From the NCBI GenBank assembly GCA_964643885.1, contig CAZXUI010000040.1, positions 1-39,170 on the forward strand: 39,170 nt of DNA. The letters are read 5' to 3'. The notes under the pieces are model-generated. The model saw nothing but the letters and a program-made list of their open reading frames with translations, searched no databases and had not been told where the DNA came from. Of this stretch, positions 22,837 through 30,421 are shown piece by piece (position 1 is the first letter of the stretch; every line of letters starts with the position of its first letter). Both the position numbers and the translations under genes were made by a program. The DNA comes from CAADGL01 sp964643885. GTDB lineage: Bacteria; Planctomycetota; Phycisphaerae; UBA1845; Fen-1342.

Positions 22837-25637
22837 GGAGATTCGCGCGGCCTCCACTCGGCGATGACGCGCATTGCGTCGGCGATGAACTCTTCGAGCG
22901 ACGGGATGCTCAGCTCGGCCAGTTCGCGATCGAGCGCGGCGCGGATCGTGGCGCGGGACTGGATCGCGTAGAACTCGGGCGGCAACGTTTCGTTGATCAT
23001 GTCCACCTGCTGGACGCTGAGATCGTCGAGCACGATGCGGAAGACCTGTCCGCCGTCGCGTGGCGGGCGGGCGCAATACACGAACCGCGGGTCGCGCCGC
23101 TGGTAGGGCACGGATTCGGGAATGACGGCCGGGTGTGGCTCGGTGCCGGGCAATTCCAGGCGCGTCAGTGTTTCGTCGGCGGTGTCGAGGTGCAAGACGC
23201 CCTGGTCGGTGAGCAAAACGGCGCGCGGCGGGTTATCGCCGTCGCCGCGCACCGCCCGCACGAACCAGGTCGGAGGCGGCGAGAGGCCCGCCTGCTGCGC
23301 GACCCACTGCGAAGACCAGTGACGGCCGGTGTGGGTGTCGATCAGGAGCTGCGGTCCGCCGCGGAGTGCGACATGGACGAGCCGCGGGTCGGCCGGCTGC
23401 GTCTCGATCAGGCCGATCTCGGGCAGGTCGGGGTCGGCGACGAACTCTGCGTTTGCGCGGATCTCCGCTCTCAGGAACTCCGAGTTCTCGCCGGGCGACA
23501 CGGGCACGTCGGCGACGAGATCCGCGAGCACAGAAAAGAGCGGGCCGACGTGGCGATGAAACGCGGCAATGTCGGCCGCGCGGATATTCAGGCGCAGCGG
23601 CCGCTCCTGCTGCGGCGTGATCTCGACCACGCGGCGGCGGTCATAGACCCAGACGCGGCCGGTGGAATCCTGGCGGCCGAGCCAGGGGAAGGTGAGCGGG
23701 CTGGGGAACCAGCTCGATGACGGCGCAGCGAGCGGCGCGAGCACGCTGGCCTGGGCGTCGAACTGCATCAGGCGGCGGTCGCGGCCGAGGACGAGCCACA
23801 AGTTGTCGCTGGCGCCGAGCGGCACGACCAGCAGCGGCCGCTTCAGCCCCTCGTGCTGCGCGGCGGTGGGCGGCGGATCGGCCAGGAAGCGGGCCGTTTG
23901 TCGAAGCGGGTCGCAGAGCGGCTCGTGCCCGAGGGCGTCGAGTGCGGCGAGCGCCTCGCTCGGGCGGTCGGCCGCGAGGTGCGCCAGTGCGTCGACGATG
24001 GCGAGCCAGCGGGTGCGCTCCGGGCTGTCGGCGGCCTGGGCGATGCGCTGGCGTGCGGCGGCGATGACGGTTTCCTGCGGCTGGCCGCTGGCGTATTCGA
24101 GCAGGGCGACAGCCTGGGCGAAGGGCGGGGCCTGCTGGTCGGAGAGCAGCGGCAGGATGGTGCCGAAGTCGTCGCGGATCGCGTCGAAGTTGCGCTCCAT
24201 CAGCGCCTGGAGCATCCAGTCGGCGTAGCTGGTGAGGGCGGGCTGGCCCGGCTGGCGGATGATGTCGAGCAGTTCGCGCCGCCGCGGGTCATCGGGCACC
24301 TGGTAGAGGAAGAAGGCGATCGCGGCGGCTACGTGCGGGTTGCGCGTGACGGCGCTGCGATCGAAGGCGATGCCCTGCTGCTGGAGCACGTAGCGGGCGT
24401 CGTCGTAGAAGCGGTCGACGGCGCGCTTGCTGTCGCCGGCGAGAAAGGGCAGCCAGGCATCGGTCTGCACGCGGATCCATGTGTAGGTGAGAATGGCGCT
24501 TCGCGGCTCGATCAGGCGGCAGCACTCGGACTGAAGATCGAGCTCCCAAAACATCCAGGCGACGACGGCCAGCATGTTTCCGGCGGCGATGTTGTCACGG
24601 TTGTCGTCGAGGCGGCCGCGGAAGCGCGTCCACCACAGGTTGGCCGCCTCGCGCATGGCGTCCACGTAGCGGTGTGCGGGCACGAGCAGGCGCTGCACGC
24701 GGATATCGGGGTCGGCGCTGCGTTCGAACATGCTCGGACCGCCGGCGTTGAAGAGAACCCATTCCAGGTGCAGCGGGGCGCGGCCGGGGCCGGCGAAATC
24801 GAGCAGCGACGGCCCGCTCCAGATGTTCTGGCCGCCCTCGGGCCGGGCGACGTCGACGCGGCCGCCGATCAGGTCGAGCGCGGCGGCGCGGTGGCCGGCG
24901 GTGTAGGCGATTCGGGCGCGCAGGAGCGGGTCGAGCTCGGATTCGGGGATGGGCTCGGCGATGGACTGGAGCAGGTCGTAGGCCTGCTCGGCGTAGCCAT
25001 CGGCGTAGAGGCGGACGACGCGGGCGAGCGTGGGACCGCGCGGCTCGCGATAGTCGCAGCGCGAGACGATCTGCTCGATCAGAACGGCGCCGACCTCGCG
25101 CGGGCCGTCGCGGCCGCGGACGCGGGCGACGGCGGCGTTGGGCAGGTCGCGCAGGATGCGGGCCAGCTCGTCGGTGCTTTCGATCCGGCGGTCGTTGATG
25201 TGCGTGATGAGATCGCCCGGCTCGATGGCACTGTTCGGCGTCGTGCGGGTCACGAGAACGGCCCGCTCGGGCGGGGCGATGTTCTCGAGGATGAAGCGGA
25301 CGCGATGGCGGATTTCGGGGTCGGTCTCGTCGGCGGCGCGGCTGCGCAGCAAGTCCATGGCCTCGTGGCCGAGCGCGATGATGTCGCGTGTGGCCTGTTC
25401 GCGCGTGCGCCAGTCGGCGTCGCCGAGCCGGGTGTAGAGCCGTTCCAGGTCGGCCGGCGGAGGCGGGGTATCTGCCGGCTGCGACGAATTCTGCGGGACG
25501 GGCGGCGACAGGCCGATCGCACCGACGGAGCGCGCTGCGAGCCAGACGAGGAGGCTCAGGGTGCCGGCCGCGATGGCCGTCCACCAGTAAGCCGCCCGTC
25601 GCCTGGTCTGCAATCCGCTGCTGGTGGCTTGCCACAT
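22833..25637 (-). CDS. Membrane-anchored PDZ-domain protein with helical repeats
   Basis: A 934-residue protein with one N-terminal membrane helix (about 18-35) and the rest outside the cytoplasm. Residues of about 60-118 look like HEAT/armadillo helices (ADWRTREQATRDI). Residues of about 122-195 form a PDZ-like domain (NSAIEPGDLITHIND). The central part has helical-repeat character, and the C-terminal third is strand-rich, perhaps a propeller-like module (short WLGRQD and VWVYDRRR segments). No protease motif is visible. GGAGG lies just upstream of the ATG. The stop overlaps the hutH start by 4 nt, an odd pairing of an envelope scaffold with a catabolic enzyme. Function unknown. Confidence 0.8.
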   Translation of the reverse strand: MWQATSSGLQTRRRAAYWWTAIAAGTLSLLVWLAARSVGAIGLSPPVPQNSSQPADTPPPPADLERLYTRLGDADWRTREQATRDIIALGHEAMDLLRSRAADETDPEIRHRVRFILENIAPPERAVLVTRTTPNSAIEPGDLITHINDRRIESTDELARILRDLPNAAVARVRGRDGPREVGAVLIEQIVSRCDYREPRGPTLARVVRLYADGYAEQAYDLLQSIAEPIPESELDPLLRARIAYTAGHRAAALDLIGGRVDVARPEGGQNIWSGPSLLDFAGPGRAPLHLEWVLFNAGGPSMFERSADPDIRVQRLLVPAHRYVDAMREAANLWWTRFRGRLDDNRDNIAAGNMLAVVAWMFWELDLQSECCRLIEPRSAILTYTWIRVQTDAWLPFLAGDSKRAVDRFYDDARYVLQQQGIAFDRSAVTRNPHVAAAIAFFLYQVPDDPRRRELLDIIRQPGQPALTSYADWMLQALMERNFDAIRDDFGTILPLLSDQQAPPFAQAVALLEYASGQPQETVIAAARQRIAQAADSPERTRWLAIVDALAHLAADRPSEALAALDALGHEPLCDPLRQTARFLADPPPTAAQHEGLKRPLLVVPLGASDNLWLVLGRDRRLMQFDAQASVLAPLAAPSSSWFPSPLTFPWLGRQDSTGRVWVYDRRRVVEITPQQERPLRLNIRAADIAAFHRHVGPLFSVLADLVADVPVSPGENSEFLRAEIRANAEFVADPDLPEIGLIETQPADPRLVHVALRGGPQLLIDTHTGRHWSSQWVAQQAGLSPPPTWFVRAVRGDGDNPPRAVLLTDQGVLHLDTADETLTRLELPGTEPHPAVIPESVPYQRRDPRFVYCARPPRDGGQVFRIVLDDLSVQQVDMINETLPPEFYAIQSRATIRAALDRELAELSIPSLEEFIADAMRVIAEWRPRESP

Positions 25638-25711
25638 ACTGCCGCCTCCGCCAATCTCTCTGCTGAAGTCTACGGCGCGGCGTCGGATTGGACGACCGCT
25701 CAGGTGAGATC

Positions 25712-26263
25712 ATGGCGTCGAATCGCATTGTGACGGTTTTCGGCAGCGCCGTCCCGGCCGCGGGCGACCCGCTCTACGAGCTGGCCTTCGAGCTGGGGCG
25801 GGCGCTGGCGAGCGACGGGTGGACCGTGTGCAACGGGGGCTACGGCGGGACGATGGAAGCGTCGGCGGCGGGGGCGGTCGAGGGCGGCGGGTACACGATC
25901 GGGGTAACGTGCAGCGTGTTCGGGCGGCGGGGGCCGAACACGTTCATCCGCCAGGAGGTGCCGACCTTCGACCTCTTCGCCCGCGTCAATACGTTGATCC
26001 GGCTGGGGAGCGCGTACGTCGTCCTGCCGGGCGGAACGGGGACGCTGCTGGAGTTGGCGGCGGTGATGGAGCTGATCCACAAGTCGTTGCTGCGGCCACG
26101 GCGGCCGGTGGTTCTGCTGGGGCGGCACTGGGAGAGCGTGCTGGCGGCGGCGGTGGAGGTGGGCAAGAGCCCGGAATTCGTGCAGCGAGTGGAGACGGTG
26201 GCGGAGGTGTGCGAGTATCTTCGGCGTCACGTGGATGTTCCGCAGTCGACGGAGGAATCGTGA
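25712..26263 (+). CDS. LOG-family protein (Rossmann-like nucleotide-binding fold)
   Basis: A 183-residue member of the LOG/YgdH/TIGR00725-like family, often mislabelled lysine decarboxylase. The family motif PGGTGTLLE (residues 106-114) and the earlier GGYGGTMEA (42-50) are intact. Some members release cytokinin bases from their 5'-monophosphates or hydrolyse related nucleotides; the substrate here is unknown. ATG 25712 is chosen, with AGGTGA just upstream; an in-frame TTG at 25688 is unlikely. It is divergent from the PDZ gene with only 74 bp between them. Confidence 0.9.
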   Translation: MASNRIVTVFGSAVPAAGDPLYELAFELGRALASDGWTVCNGGYGGTMEASAAGAVEGGGYTIGVTCSVFGRRGPNTFIRQEVPTFDLFARVNTLIRLGSAYVVLPGGTGTLLELAAVMELIHKSLLRPRRPVVLLGRHWESVLAAAVEVGKSPEFVQRVETVAEVCEYLRRHVDVPQSTEES

Positions 26264-26404
26264 CACAAAGTGTTGAGGCGCGTTTCGCCGGCAGCACCAT
26301 ATCTAGGCTGATGCGGTCGTGGATGATCACGGCCCGCGTCGCGGCGGCGGGCACACTTGACCGCGGGTCGTAGGATAAGCTGACGAGGAACCGTCACCAG
26401 AGCC

Positions 26405-26434
26405 TTGACCTGCGTGGATAGGTTCGACTAGGAT
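26405..26434 (+). promoter_or_regulatory. Promoter candidate upstream of the amidohydrolase
   Basis: TTGACC (26405-26410, five of six) is followed after 18 bp by TAGGAT (26429-26434, four of six). It lies in a lower-GC gap after the LOG gene. Transcription from about 26441 would serve the amidohydrolase and its overlapping lipoprotein gene. Confidence 0.4.
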
Positions 26435-26527
26435 TCGGCCGGGTTAGGGAGTCTGGGCAACGTGTCAGGGGTCGGAGCGGTCGGCCGACCTGGCACGCGG
26501 CGTGCTCCCGATGCGGCGAAGCGGACT

Positions 26528-27397
26528 ATGATCGTTGACTGCCATACGCAACTCATTGATCTGAATCACGATGGAGCGATCCTGAGCGGGGGTCCACCCC
26601 GTCTGCTGATGGAGACGGCCCGCCATCTGGAGGCGGTGGACACGGTGGACCGGGCGATCGTGCTCGGTTTCAAGAGCCGGTACGCCGAGGCGGAGGTCTC
26701 GAACCGGGTCGTGGCCGACTATGTGCAGCAGAACTCGACCAAGCTGGTCGGGTTCGCGGGGATCGATCCGACGGACGAGGCCTGCCTGGACGAGCTGGCG
26801 ACGGCCCAGGACGAGCTGCGGCTGAAGGGCGTTACCGTTTCGCCGCCGCTTCAGTGCTTCCACCCGACGGACACGCGCGCGTACCGGCTGTATGAAGAGT
26901 GCGTTCGGCGCGGGATGCCGGTCGTCTTTGAACAGAACCATCGCAATCCGGCGTCGCGGATGGAATTCGCGCGGCCGGCGCTGCTGGACGAGGTGGCGAG
27001 CGACTTTCCGACATTGAAGATCGTCGTGGCGCACATGGGGTTCCCGTGGGTGGATGAGACGCTGGTGCTGCTGGGCAAGCACAGTCACGTCTTCGCGGAC
27101 GTGTCGGGTCTGCTGCCGCGCCGCTGGATGAGCTACAACGCGCTGCTGGGCGCGTATGAGTACGGCGTGATGGACAAGCTGCTGTTCGGCAGCGATTTTC
27201 CGCGGCGGTCGCCGGCCGCGTGCATCGAGGCGCTCTATTCGATCAACCAGATGGTGCACGGCACGAACCTGGGGACGATTCCGCGGGAGCAACTGCGCGG
27301 GATCGTCGAGCGGGATTCGCTGTCGCTGCTGGGGATCGAATCGCGCGTGGTGCCGACCCGGCCGGCCCGCTCCACATCGTTGGTTGATGATGAGTGA
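26528..27397 (+). CDS. Amidohydrolase-family (Amidohydro_2-like) protein
   Basis: A 289-residue TIM-barrel hydrolase of the amidohydrolase superfamily. It begins MIVDCHTQ, where the usual metal motif is D-x-H-x-H; the second His is Gln8 here. Other likely site residues are His138 (EQNH), His169 (VAHMGFPW) and Asp223 (FGSDFP). These proteins use water to cleave C-N, C-O or C-C bonds, for example in decarboxylases; the substrate is not predictable. The ATG at 26528 is chosen because the family starts at this strand. An in-frame GTG at 26462 with AGGGAG upstream would add 22 low-information residues and cannot be excluded. It overlaps the next gene. Confidence 0.82.
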   Translation: MIVDCHTQLIDLNHDGAILSGGPPRLLMETARHLEAVDTVDRAIVLGFKSRYAEAEVSNRVVADYVQQNSTKLVGFAGIDPTDEACLDELATAQDELRLKGVTVSPPLQCFHPTDTRAYRLYEECVRRGMPVVFEQNHRNPASRMEFARPALLDEVASDFPTLKIVVAHMGFPWVDETLVLLGKHSHVFADVSGLLPRRWMSYNALLGAYEYGVMDKLLFGSDFPRRSPAACIEALYSINQMVHGTNLGTIPREQLRGIVERDSLSLLGIESRVVPTRPARSTSLVDDE

Positions 27398-28031
27398 GCG
27401 CCCGGCGCGGCGTGGAATCCGCAGTCTTCTGCTGGCGATTCTGGTCGGGGCGGCGGCCGGCGCGGCCGGCTGTCGGACGGAAACATCGCAGGTTCGGCTC
27501 ACCTCGCTGAAGGACCCGTATTTCCCCGAGGCGTTCGTCGTTCATTTCGATGAGTGCGCCTATCGATACAGCGCGCAGGGCGACCTGGAGATCGTCGCGC
27601 GGAGGCGATCCGGCGAATCGGGTCAGCCGACCGACGTCGAGCAGCTTCTGACGGTGCGGCTGTTCTGGAAGCCGCGGCCGGGCAAGACTTTCGACGATCC
27701 ATCCGGCATCAACGCCCTGGTGCAGTATCTGATCCGGACGCCGAGCGGAGGGTCGCTCTACGAGGGGACCGCGTTCGTCTATCCCAGGTTTGACCGGTTC
27801 AGCGAGGTGCTGACGGCACGGATCGAGGCGGGGCGGCTGCAAGTGGCAGCCCATCGCGACGAGGCCGAGGAGCTGCTGGGCGAGTCGCGTTTGGGGGGCG
27901 TGCTGGTCGGCCGGCCGGACTCGGCCCGGGTGGTTGAGCTCCAGCGTGAGCTGGTGCGGCAGGCGAGCACGTTGCGTCGTGGGGCGTCATCGACGATGGC
28001 GACGCCGTCGGAGTTGCGGGTAGCCCGCTGA
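27387..28031 (+). CDS. Putative lipoprotein
   Basis: A 214-residue protein. Residues 13-28 are hydrophobic and end in AAGC (Cys29), a lipobox. The mature part includes DPYFPEAFVVHFDECAYR and RLFWKPRPGKTFDDPSG, which suggest a compact mixed domain, and ends in a helical, Arg-rich tail. No family recognised. It starts at ATG 27387 or 27390 inside the end of the amidohydrolase gene (11- or 8-nt overlap), so translation is probably coupled; no separate ribosome site is seen. Confidence 0.75.
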   Translation: MMSERPARRGIRSLLLAILVGAAAGAAGCRTETSQVRLTSLKDPYFPEAFVVHFDECAYRYSAQGDLEIVARRRSGESGQPTDVEQLLTVRLFWKPRPGKTFDDPSGINALVQYLIRTPSGGSLYEGTAFVYPRFDRFSEVLTARIEAGRLQVAAHRDEAEELLGESRLGGVLVGRPDSARVVELQRELVRQASTLRRGASSTMATPSELRVAR

Positions 28032-28191
28032 GGGATTGGGGCGGAATCGGCGGGGGCGGTGGGGCTGATCTTCATTATCAGACTATAGCGCGGTGTCGTA
28101 CGCGACGGCAGTTGATGGCCGATCGTTTCGGCATGGATTTCAGAAATTGACTTTGAAACCTGCTCGGATTCCAGGTACGCTGGTACCTGCC

Positions 28192-29469
28192 GTGGAAACG
28201 AGCCGCCAGCCTGTGGAGAGGATCACGTCGGCCGTGTCGGCCGCGGGCGACGATTTTGAGCAGGCGGCCACGGCGGCGATCGAGAGAATCCGGGGCACGT
28301 TTGTCGCCGTGATAGAGGCGGTGTGCGGCGGTACGCCGCGGGCCCAGGATGTTTCTGAGCGGTTCGGCATCCACCGCAAGCTTGGCTGGCAGGTCTGGAA
28401 CGTGGCGTACTCGCCCGAGCCGCTGACGGCCGTGCGATTCATGCCGAGCGGACGGAGCCTTCAGGCGTGGCGCGAGGCGGCGGCGACGCGGGGCGTTTCG
28501 CGCGAATTGCTGGAGCGGCTGGGCGAGGCTCCGGCGGCGTTCGAGCAGCTCGTGGCGACGCACGCGGCCGACCGCGAGACGTTCGAGATGCTGGCGGAAT
28601 CGTGTGATCCGCGGGCGGAACTCGGGGCGGAGCTCCGCTGGCGCAAGCAGGCGTTCTTTGGCAACTGTTTCGTCTGGGGGGTGAGGGCCAAGACGCTGCT
28701 GGCGTGTGCGTTTCTGCACCCGGCCCGCAGGCCGGGGTATTTCGATCTGGCGCGCGTGCAGGGGCTGATCGGGTTGATCCGCATGCGGCCGGGCGTGCGC
28801 TGGCCGTTCGCCCAGTCTCTGATCGAGACGGGCGACGGGGCACAGCGGCGGCCGATGCGCGAGCCGCTGATGCCGTCGGAGGAGAGCGAGACGACGGGTG
28901 TGCCGCTGATGGCGGCGTTCTGCTCGCGGCCGATGCCGCCGGTGCAGCGGCGGCTGGCGGCGTCTGGAATGCTGGAGGATGAGCTGCTGCCCGGGCGGGT
29001 GGGTCAGACCGGGCAATGCACGGTGGTCACCGGCGAGATTCTGCGTGACGTGGCGCCTGCGTTTCGCACCGACCCGGAGGAGACGGAGGCGCTGTTCGGA
29101 ACGGGTGTGCGGACGCCGGGCGAGATGCTGGTCTGCGACCAGTTCGTGCACCGCAGCCTGTTTCGCACGGAGCGGCACGAACTGCGTGTGTTCAGCGAGC
29201 TGATCTCGCCGACGACGCGCGATCCGCGCGACCGGCTGCCGGTGTCCGAGACGGTGCAGCATCTGGGGCGCGGCACGGCGTGCGTGCGGACGGCCGACGT
29301 GCCGAACTACGGCGAGCTGGTGGAATACGTCTTCTCGCGGACGGGGTGGAACGCGGGCGAGTTCGACGTGTACCGGGTGCGGATGCGTTATCCGCCGATT
29401 CCGGTGTCGGTGATGATTCGATACGACCTCGGCCCGCCGCCGGACGGAGCGGCGGCGGCGAGCGAGTGA
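28192..29469 (+). CDS. Conserved-looking protein of unknown function
   Basis: A 425-residue soluble protein, no signal peptide or membrane helix. The first about 90 residues are helical and resemble a winged-helix or HTH domain (ERIRGTFVAVIEAVCG, then QDVSERFGIHRKLGWQVW), which would fit a DNA-binding or regulatory role. The rest alternates helices and strands, with several Cys and His residues (GQCTVV, CDQFVHRSLF, HELRVFSEL), and ends in PVSVMIRYDL. GTG 28192 is chosen over GTG 28093 because the 33 codons between them have low GC3, unlike the gene body; neither has a clear ribosome site. No family recognised. A transcriptional regulator with an effector domain is possible but unproven. Confidence 0.6.
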   Translation: METSRQPVERITSAVSAAGDDFEQAATAAIERIRGTFVAVIEAVCGGTPRAQDVSERFGIHRKLGWQVWNVAYSPEPLTAVRFMPSGRSLQAWREAAATRGVSRELLERLGEAPAAFEQLVATHAADRETFEMLAESCDPRAELGAELRWRKQAFFGNCFVWGVRAKTLLACAFLHPARRPGYFDLARVQGLIGLIRMRPGVRWPFAQSLIETGDGAQRRPMREPLMPSEESETTGVPLMAAFCSRPMPPVQRRLAASGMLEDELLPGRVGQTGQCTVVTGEILRDVAPAFRTDPEETEALFGTGVRTPGEMLVCDQFVHRSLFRTERHELRVFSELISPTTRDPRDRLPVSETVQHLGRGTACVRTADVPNYGELVEYVFSRTGWNAGEFDVYRVRMRYPPIPVSVMIRYDLGPPPDGAAAASE

Positions 29470-29626
29470 GCGAGCGCGGGGGGAAATGCTCGAGATGATC
29501 GTTTGTGCGTGCAGAGGCGGCCGCGGCGTTGCGTCCGCATCGGCCGCAGGGGAGCCCGGCGCGGCTCGAATGCGGTGGTTGGTGCTCTGGTTTCGGGGAA
29601 AACGTGGAATGGAGAAGGAGTAGCAG

Positions 29627-30325
29627 GTGAGACGATTCACAGTGACGATGCTGGCGGTGCTGGGGCTGGGCGGCTCGGCGGCGCTGGCGGATGTATTCGA
29701 CACGTACGAGGACCTGGCCGAGGGATTCTACGGCGCATCGATGTCGCGGCTGGGCGTGACGTATCGCGACGTGAACACGGTGAGCGGATTCTTCCCGGAC
29801 GGGGCGCCGTTCGATGAGGATGACCTGGGCAACCAGTTGATCGTCGAGAACGCGGCGGTCTTCTACAACGACTTTCCGTCGTACGGCAGCCCGGTGAACT
29901 CGCTGACGTTCGGCTCGGCGTACGTTCCGGGCGACAATCTGTCGATCGGCGCGCTGGCGTCGGTGTGGATGGACCTGGACGAGCTGAGCAACGCGGCCAG
30001 CCTGGACATCGGGTTCTATGAGAACGGGCCATGGGGCGGGATCGAGTATCGCCTGGAGGCCGTGCTGGGCGGGCAGGTCGTGGCGAGCGATTCGCTGGTG
30101 ATCAGCGACCTGGGCGGCCGGGACAACCCGACCTGGGCGACGCTGAGCGTGGCGGGCGCGGAGTTCGATTCGCTGCATCTGTATGGCTGGTTGAACGGCA
30201 GCTACACGGCGCCGCGCGGCATTATCGACGACCTGAACGTCACGGCGGTTCCGGAGCCGGCGAGCGCAATGATGCTGAGTCTCGCGGCGCTGGCGCTGTG
30301 GCGGCGCCGGACGTATCGCGGCTAG
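29627..30325 (+). CDS. PEP-CTERM sorting-domain protein (exosortase substrate)
   Basis: A 232-residue secreted protein. The signal peptide covers about residues 1-21 (cut after SAALA). The mature part is strand-rich and acidic with many Gly, Asp and Tyr, like secreted beta-sandwich domains. At the C-terminus VPEPAS (PEP at 209-211) is followed by a short hydrophobic helix and RRR, the complete PEP-CTERM signal. It should be cut by the exosortase encoded at 2958-3881. The start is GTG 29627, backed by GGAGAAGGAG. A strong terminator follows. It is the only PEP-CTERM protein recognised in the window. Its function is unknown; a matrix or adhesion role is plausible for this class. Confidence 0.93.
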   Translation: MRRFTVTMLAVLGLGGSAALADVFDTYEDLAEGFYGASMSRLGVTYRDVNTVSGFFPDGAPFDEDDLGNQLIVENAAVFYNDFPSYGSPVNSLTFGSAYVPGDNLSIGALASVWMDLDELSNAASLDIGFYENGPWGGIEYRLEAVLGGQVVASDSLVISDLGGRDNPTWATLSVAGAEFDSLHLYGWLNGSYTAPRGIIDDLNVTAVPEPASAMMLSLAALALWRRRTYRG

Positions 30326-30351
30326 ACACCCACAGGCGAGCCGCGTGTGTC

Positions 30352-30397
30352 AGCGAGGATCTCCGGTCTGAACAGGCCGGGGATCCTCGTTGCTTTT
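30352..30397 (+). terminator. Intrinsic terminator after the PEP-CTERM gene
   Basis: CGAGGATCTCCGG (30354-30366) pairs with CCGGGGATCCTCG (30377-30389) over 13 bp with one G-U pair. The stem can extend by two more pairs, has a 10-nt loop, and is followed by TTGCTTTT. This is the best intrinsic terminator in the window, oriented for the rightward gene. On the other strand there is no U-run for the converging M32 gene. Confidence 0.88.
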
Positions 30398-30421
30398 GGC
30401 GGGCAGCGGCAGACGGCGCGG

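Noticed and set aside
28093..28191. In-frame upstream extension of the 425-residue protein
   Set aside because: The 33 codons have low GC at third positions, unlike the gene body, and look non-coding, so the later GTG was used.
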